A stretch of DNA of 64,000 nucleotides, taken from contig CAZPSH010000004.1 in assembly GCA_964589625.1 (NCBI GenBank), forward strand, positions 62,001-126,000, in the 5' to 3' direction. This DNA is from JBFLVU01 sp964589625 (GTDB lineage Bacteria; Acidobacteriota; UBA4820; DSQY01). How positions within the stretch are numbered: position 1 is the stretch's first letter; every line of letters starts with the position of its first letter. The position numbers and the translations under genes are program-made. Of the stretch, positions 59,435 through 64,000 are shown piece by piece. The notes under the pieces are model-generated. The model worked only from the letters and a program-made list of their open reading frames with translations. It was not told the DNA's origin and searched no databases.

Positions 59435-61012
59435 TCAACGGGCGCGGGTCCAAGCCTCCACGACCCGAAGGGCGTCCACGGCGGAGGAGACGATCCCTCC
59501 GGACCAACCCGCCCCCTCGCCCGCGAGAAGGAGACCCGGGAACCCCGGAGGCTCCCCCGCGTCGCCCCGCACGACCTGCATGGGGCTGGAGGTGCGGGTC
59601 TCGGGCGCAAGCAGGACGCCCCGTTCCACGAAGCCCGGCATCACTCTGTCAAAGCGCGCCAGGGCCCGGACCAAAGGCCCCTCCACCCACTCGGGAAAGA
59701 AGCCGCGTAGATTGACGCTCCGCGTCCCGGGGCGAAAGGAGGTCTTCAGCGGATGCGGATCCGCCCGGTTCTCCAGGAAGGCCGCCGCCGACTGGGCGGG
59801 AGCCCGGTAGCCTCCCCCCCCCAGGCCATATCCCCGTGCCTCCAAATCCTCCTGGAAGGCAAGCCCCTTCAAGGGATCGGCTCCGAAGTCCTCCGGACGC
59901 ACGGCGACCACGATGCCGGCGTTGGCGAAACCGGACGCCCGGTGGGACATGCTCATCCCGTTGGTCACCAAGTGCCCCGCCTCGGAGGCCGAGTTGACGA
60001 CGAGGCCTCCGGGGCACATGCAGAAGGAGTAAACCCCTCGCCCCGTCTCCTCGTCCCTGAAGGTGAGGAAGTACTCCGCCGGAGTCAGGTCGGGGTGGCC
60101 CGCGAACTTCCCGTACTGCCGGCGGTCCACCCAATCCTGTGGGTGCTCCGCCCGGACTCCCACGGCGAACCCCTTGGCACGGAAGGGTACGCCCAGGGAA
60201 ACGAGGCGGCGGGAGAGGCCGCGGGAGGAGTGGCCGATGGCCAGAATCACGACATCGGCGTCCAACGGCCCATCGGGAGTCGAAAGCCTCCAGCCCTCTC
60301 CCCGGGGAGCCAGGTCGAGGAGCGGGCGGCGAAAATGGAAGCGCGCGCCGAGCCCCTCGATCTGCCCGCGCATGGACCGGACCACCCGCCTCACTCCATC
60401 GGTTCCCAGGTGCGGATGGGCCTCCTCCAGGATGGACTCGGGAGCCCCGGCCTCCGCGAACCGCCTCAGGACCTCGCGGGAGAGGGGGTCCTTGATCCGG
60501 GTCGTCAGCTTCCCGTCCGAAAACGTGCCCGCCCCCCCTTCCCCGAACTGCACGTTCGCATCCGGGTGGAGCTCCCCCGCCCGCCACAGCCCGGCCACAG
60601 CGGACACCCGACCCTCCAGCAGCGGTCCCTGCTCCAGGACCGTCACCGAGGCCCCGCGCAAGGCGAGGGCTTCGGCGGCGAAGAGCCCCGAAGGCCCCGT
60701 TCCCACCACCACGGCTCGAACCCCTCCCAGGTTCCGGGCCGGCGCGTCGGAGGCGGCCGGACGATCGGGGATGGGCCCGAGCCGGAGACCGCCCGCGCTT
60801 CGGGTGGCGCGGTCGCGCATCTCCAGGTCGAGCGTGAACACCCAGACGGGGACCTGCCGCCCCTTCCGAGCGTCCAGGGATTTCCGTACGACCCGGAGAA
60901 CCGAAAGGGACTCGATTCGGATGCCCAAGGCTTCCGCCGCGAGGCGCCGAAGGGCCTCCTCGTCGGCAGGGCTCCCGAGAGGGACCTCCAGTCCCCACAG
61001 CCGGTTCTTCAT
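59435..61012 (-). CDS. FAD-dependent dehydrogenase (COG2509-like)
   Basis: A 525-aa flavoprotein. VVVGTGPSGLFAAEALALRG is the FAD dinucleotide-binding motif; GVGDFG-type SDGKLTTRIKD, LGTDGVRRVVRSMRGQIEGLG, VILAIGHSSRG and the closing GLLLAGEGAGWSGGIVSSAVDALR are characteristic of this family of uncharacterised dehydrogenases. An N-terminal ~90-residue module, beginning with the LWGLEVPLGSPADEE segment, precedes the FAD domain as in other members. CMCPGGLVV carries two cysteines that may be redox active. ATG 61012 has GGAG upstream. The substrate is not known. It lies 74 nt from the phosphomutase gene on the same strand. Confidence 0.87.
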   Translation of the reverse strand: MKNRLWGLEVPLGSPADEEALRRLAAEALGIRIESLSVLRVVRKSLDARKGRQVPVWVFTLDLEMRDRATRSAGGLRLGPIPDRPAASDAPARNLGGVRAVVVGTGPSGLFAAEALALRGASVTVLEQGPLLEGRVSAVAGLWRAGELHPDANVQFGEGGAGTFSDGKLTTRIKDPLSREVLRRFAEAGAPESILEEAHPHLGTDGVRRVVRSMRGQIEGLGARFHFRRPLLDLAPRGEGWRLSTPDGPLDADVVILAIGHSSRGLSRRLVSLGVPFRAKGFAVGVRAEHPQDWVDRRQYGKFAGHPDLTPAEYFLTFRDEETGRGVYSFCMCPGGLVVNSASEAGHLVTNGMSMSHRASGFANAGIVVAVRPEDFGADPLKGLAFQEDLEARGYGLGGGGYRAPAQSAAAFLENRADPHPLKTSFRPGTRSVNLRGFFPEWVEGPLVRALARFDRVMPGFVERGVLLAPETRTSSPMQVVRGDAGEPPGFPGLLLAGEGAGWSGGIVSSAVDALRVVEAWTRAR

Positions 61013-61086
61013 GGGCTCCGCACGCTTTCTTCCCTGGGCCCGGCGAGGGAACGGAGGTCCGCGCCGCCCGTTCCAGGGAGTCGACG

Positions 61087-62508
61087 TCAGGACCGGTCGG
61101 CCTCTCCCAGGGCCTTCATTCCGGCATCAATGAAGGCGTCGAGCTCGCTCTTGTCCGGCACTTCACAATAGACCCGAAGGGAAGGCTCCGTCCCCGACTG
61201 GCGGAAGAGGATCCAGGAGCCGTCCGAGAGCCTCAGCTTGAGTCCGTCCAGGGTGTCGGCCTCCATCACCTTTCGCCCCGCGAAGGACTTCGGAGGTTTC
61301 TGGGACAATCGCGCCACTTGACGCAGGCCCTTGTCGGGAGAAACGGGGAAGTCCCGTCTGCGGAAATGGAACTCGCCGAACCTCTCGTGAAGGTCCTTGA
61401 GGAGCTCCAGGCTAGTCTTCCCGCGCTTGACCATCATCTCCAGGACCAGGAGGTTGATCATCACTCCGTCCCGCTCGGGCAGGAATCCTTGGATCGTGAT
61501 GCCGCCGCTCTCCTCTCCTCCGATGAGGAGGTCCTGCTCCTGCATGAGCTGGGCAATGTGCTTGAAGCCCACCGGCCGGTTGGCGTAGGGAAGGCCGAAA
61601 GATTCGGCGATGCGCTGGAGGTAGAGGGTATTGGCGTTCGTGGCCGCCACGAGCCCCCTCTGCTTCCGGTGCTCCGCGAGGTACAGCGTCAGGAGGGCGA
61701 TCACCTCGAGAGGGGTGAAGATGGATCCGTCTCCGTGGACGGCCCCGGAGCGGTCCGCGTCACCGTCCGTGGCCAGGCCCACGGCGGCGCCCTGGGCGAG
61801 GACGGCCTCCTGAAGGAGGTCGAGGTACTCCTCCTTCGGCTCCGGAGCCCGCAATCCGAAGAGGGGATCCCGCTCCCACCGCAGGGTCGTGACCCGGCAC
61901 GAGGGGCTGGCGGCCCAGCGCTCCAGGCGCCGCTCCCCCACGCCGTTCATCGAGTCCACGACCACCTGAAGATCGGCACGGCGGATGGCCTCGATGTCCA
62001 CCAATGATTCGACCAGGGCGTCGTAGCCCTCGTCGAGGGGCGTCTCCACGATGCGGCCCAGGTTCTTCGCCTCCCGGTAGGCCATGCGCTTGGGGGGCGT
62101 CTTTCCGAGCAGGGACTCGATCCGCGCCGTGGTCTGGGGAAGGGCGCTACCGCCGAAGCGTTCCTTGAGCTTGAAGCCGTTGTAGGTGTACGGGTTGTGG
62201 CTCGCCGTGATGACGATACCCAGGGGAAGGCCCTGCCGCTGTACGAAGTAGGACACGTGCGGCGTCGGACAGGCCCTCGGGCTCAGGTAGACCGTCACGC
62301 CGTTGCCCGCCAAAACCTCCGCCGCCGCCCGGGCGAAGTCCTCCGAAAGGAATCGGAAGTCGTACCCGATGGCCACCCGCCTGTCCTCCGCCGCCTCGGC
62401 CAGATGGTCCGCCACGGCCTGCGCACAGAGCCGCACGTTCGCGAAGGTGAAGTCCTCGGCGATGACGGCGCGCCAGCCGTCGGTCCCAAAGCGGATCTTC
62501 GCGCTCAA
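61087..62508 (-). CDS. Phosphoglucomutase/phosphomannomutase
   Basis: A 473-aa alpha-D-phosphohexomutase. RFGTDGWRAVIAEDF begins the protein; ITASHNPYTYNGFK holds the phosphoserine nucleophile; TDGDADRSGAV binds Mg2+; GGEESGGITIQG contacts the sugar; and the C-terminal FRQSGTEPSLRVYCE binds phosphate. It interconverts hexose 1- and 6-phosphates for glycan and envelope precursor supply; glucose versus mannose preference is unclear. Start is TTG at 62508 with GAGGTG upstream. Complete length. Confidence 0.93.
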   Translation of the reverse strand: MSAKIRFGTDGWRAVIAEDFTFANVRLCAQAVADHLAEAAEDRRVAIGYDFRFLSEDFARAAAEVLAGNGVTVYLSPRACPTPHVSYFVQRQGLPLGIVITASHNPYTYNGFKLKERFGGSALPQTTARIESLLGKTPPKRMAYREAKNLGRIVETPLDEGYDALVESLVDIEAIRRADLQVVVDSMNGVGERRLERWAASPSCRVTTLRWERDPLFGLRAPEPKEEYLDLLQEAVLAQGAAVGLATDGDADRSGAVHGDGSIFTPLEVIALLTLYLAEHRKQRGLVAATNANTLYLQRIAESFGLPYANRPVGFKHIAQLMQEQDLLIGGEESGGITIQGFLPERDGVMINLLVLEMMVKRGKTSLELLKDLHERFGEFHFRRRDFPVSPDKGLRQVARLSQKPPKSFAGRKVMEADTLDGLKLRLSDGSWILFRQSGTEPSLRVYCEVPDKSELDAFIDAGMKALGEADRS

Positions 62509-62594
62509 ATCGCACCTCTCTTCGGGCTCTTCTCATTCACTGGCGTGACCGTCCCTCCCGGATTCCTACCGGAAGCCCGCCACGGCTCCCCACC

Positions 62595-63788
62595 TCACAG
62601 ATCCACCTGCCGGAGGAAGACATCCGCCTCCTCCGTTACCGGGTCCCACATGTCCAGGACTTCGCCCGCATCCAGCGTGGCCAGGGCCCTGTCCCTTCGC
62701 CCCGCGGCGGAGAGGCCTCGGAAGAGACCCTCCTCCGCCTCGGCGTCCACCGAAGGATCCATCATCCTCAGGCGCTCGAGGGCCTCGCGCCCCTTGGTCC
62801 ACCACCCCCTGACCAGCAGAATGCGCGCCCTCAGCCGCAGGGCGGGAACCGACTCGGGCGAATTGGCCAGCAGCTGGTCCAACCGTCCCTCCGCGGCGGC
62901 GATCCGGCCGTCCCGGAGGTGGACCAGGGCGATCAGAAAGAGGGCGGCAGCGTTTTCTTCGAGGGATAGGGACTGCTCGGCCCGCTTCCGACAGGCCTTC
63001 CAATCGCCGCAAAGGGCCTCGGCGAGAGCCAGGAGACTGAGGGTCGAAGCATCCTCCCGGCCCTTCTTTTGGAGGCCTCCCAGCGCCTTTCTCGCCTCCG
63101 CGTTCCGTCCCTCCATGAGAGCCAGGAGACCCCACGACCTGAGGGCGCCGGCGGTGGGTTCCCGTCCGGCAAGCGCCAGGTCCAGGTGGCGTCGGGCCCG
63201 CGCGAGGTCCTTGAGGCCCAGGTACATTTCACCCAGGAAGGCGTGGAGCGGGCCATTGGCCGGATCCAGCGCGGCCGCCTCTTCCAGGGCCGAGGCGCCC
63301 GGCGCCGCCTCCAGGTTGAACAGGTGGTCCTCGGCGGCCAGCACACGCTCCTCGAACCTGCGCCGGTTCTTCCCCCCGAAGGCCGAGAGGATCTGGGCCT
63401 TGGCCTCTAGAAACCTCTCCTTGCGGGTGATTCCGCCAAGGTTGTCGAGGGTCCTCTGGCGCCAGCGGACGTGGAACTCCGAGGCCGCCAGAAGCCCCCG
63501 CTCCCGGAGCATCCGGACCAGCACGTGGATCCCCGCCCGCGTCACCATCACGTTTCTCTCGAGGAAGTCGAGGGCCTGCACGAGGAGGTCCACATCCTCG
63601 GACGATCGGTGCGCCTGCTTCTCCACCGTGGAGATCTTGTCGATGACGTATTCTTCAATGCCGAGGAGGGACTGAAGGTCTCCCGCCTCGCCGGAACGCT
63701 CCTGCCGCACCACGAGAAGGGGCGCCTTGCAGTACCGGCACCTCTCCGCCTCCGGCTTGTTCCGCTTTCCGCAGCGTTGACAATACAT
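62595..63788 (-). CDS. Zinc-ribbon/TPR-repeat protein
   Basis: A 397-aa protein. Residues 1-25 form a zinc ribbon (MYCQRCGKRNKPEAERCRYCK, four cysteines in two CxxC pairs). A helical linker (about 40-140) leads to TPR-like repeats from about 170 (EEAAALDPANGPLHAFLGEMYLGLKDLARARRHLDLAL split by family rules into A/G/A-spaced helices) to about 350. No catalytic residues. Such zinc-ribbon plus TPR proteins act as scaffolds. ATG 63788 starts the ribbon exactly; further upstream codons lie in the intergenic gap. 86 nt separate its stop from the phosphomutase start. Confidence 0.75.
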   Translation of the reverse strand: MYCQRCGKRNKPEAERCRYCKAPLLVVRQERSGEAGDLQSLLGIEEYVIDKISTVEKQAHRSSEDVDLLVQALDFLERNVMVTRAGIHVLVRMLRERGLLAASEFHVRWRQRTLDNLGGITRKERFLEAKAQILSAFGGKNRRRFEERVLAAEDHLFNLEAAPGASALEEAAALDPANGPLHAFLGEMYLGLKDLARARRHLDLALAGREPTAGALRSWGLLALMEGRNAEARKALGGLQKKGREDASTLSLLALAEALCGDWKACRKRAEQSLSLEENAAALFLIALVHLRDGRIAAAEGRLDQLLANSPESVPALRLRARILLVRGWWTKGREALERLRMMDPSVDAEAEEGLFRGLSAAGRRDRALATLDAGEVLDMWDPVTEEADVFLRQVDL

Positions 63789-63830
63789 TGATCCGCCCTG
63801 GCTCCTTCCCGTTCCCCCGACCGCCACTCC

Positions 63831-64000
63831 CTAGTACTTGTAGAAGCCGCGGCCCGACTTTCGTCCCAGGAATCCCGCGTCCACCATCTTGACCAGAAGC
63901 GGGCAAGGACGATACTTGGGGTCGCCCAGGCCCTCGTGGAGCACGTTCAGGATGAACAAGCACGTGTCGAGGCCGATGAGGTCGGCCAGCGTGAGGGGGC
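63831..64000 (-). CDS. 3-hydroxyacyl-CoA dehydrogenase, C-terminal fragment (runs off the edge)
   Basis: Only the last 55 residues and the TAG stop are inside the window. PLTLADLIGLDTCLFIL and VKMVDAGFLGRKSGRGFYKY match the C-terminal domain of 3-hydroxybutyryl-CoA dehydrogenases, including the GLD and GRKSGRGFY signatures. The enzyme oxidises 3-hydroxyacyl-CoA with NAD(P) in butyrate/beta-oxidation routes. The 5' part lies beyond position 64000. Confidence 0.9.
   Translation of the reverse strand, partial: PLTLADLIGLDTCLFILNVLHEGLGDPKYRPCPLLVKMVDAGFLGRKSGRGFYKY

Noticed and set aside
1..64000. CRISPR arrays, IS elements, prophage or toxin-antitoxin modules
   Set aside because: No regularly spaced repeats, transposase, integrase or phage structural genes were seen; the window looks like stable chromosome.

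Overview
This 64 kb window is a dense stretch of chromosome from a GC-rich, Gram-negative-type bacterium. It carries an OmpW-family outer-membrane protein, biotin-dependent carboxylase subunits, an NtrY/NtrC-type phosphorelay, RNase Y, the futalosine-pathway enzyme MqnE and a eukaryote-like Ser/Thr kinase. That mix, together with DUF4390, a Trp-rich FecR-domain protein and a DUF4388-like protein, fits Acidobacteriota best (Holophagae- or Thermoanaerobaculia-like); a deltaproteobacterial or myxobacterial relative is the main alternative. The assignment is inference: there is no rRNA gene. I see no phage, IS element, CRISPR array or integrase.

Layout. 0.2-2.7 kb: a multipass membrane protein and a DEAD-box helicase. 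2.8-4.5 kb: a secreted M4 metalloprotease with a strong terminator. 4.9-6.8 kb: a tightly coupled ACP-coaD-aminotransferase operon. 7.1-12.1 kb: tRNA-Arg, a CDF metal transporter, a glycerate kinase-hemW-SDR operon and the HU gene with textbook promoter and terminator. 12.2-15.9 kb: nadB, biotin carboxylase and biotin carrier, headed by a 19-codon leader ORF. 15.95-17.3 kb: a ClC channel/antiporter. 17.4-23.0 kb: a TetR regulator divergent from a four-gene operon (octopine-dehydrogenase-like, fused B12-domain/glutamate-mutase-like, asparagine synthetase, MarC-like), with shared operator-like palindromes. 23-25.4 kb: a cysteine-synthase-family enzyme, two tRNAs and a DUF4388-like protein. 25.4-30.3 kb: HIT, metallo-hydrolase, radical SAM, rny and mqnE. 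30.4-33.2 kb: two cell-envelope genes. 33.4-43.1 kb: a continuous signalling operon (TPR-pseudokinase-kinase, PIN-PhoH, DUF4390, NtrY, NtrC, MglA-like GTPase). 43.2-50.2 kb: tRNA-Ser, a cNMP-binding protein, ompW, lepA, ridA, DUF711 and ACT genes. 50.1-53.3 kb: a chemoreceptor signalling domain fused to a peptide/nickel-type solute-binding protein. 53.4-64 kb: relA/spoT, a lipid kinase, a pseudopilin-like membrane protein, a thioredoxin-domain protein, an FAD dehydrogenase, a hexose phosphomutase, a zinc-ribbon repeat protein and the 3' end of a 3-hydroxyacyl-CoA dehydrogenase gene.

Most neighbouring co-directional genes overlap by the ATGA, GTGA or TTGA pattern, so translational coupling is the rule. 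Several starts are TTG or GTG. Promoters resembling sigma-70 (TTGACN, 17-nt spacer, TAnnnT) precede HU, the TetR cluster, two of the three tRNA units, the chemoreceptor fusion and others. A few genes (relA, clc, lepA) have a -10-like box only 6-8 nt before the start codon and no Shine-Dalgarno, suggesting leaderless transcripts. The most unusual candidates are the pseudokinase-kinase protein, the chemoreceptor/solute-binding fusion and the TetR-controlled B12/opine-dehydrogenase-like/AsnB cluster.
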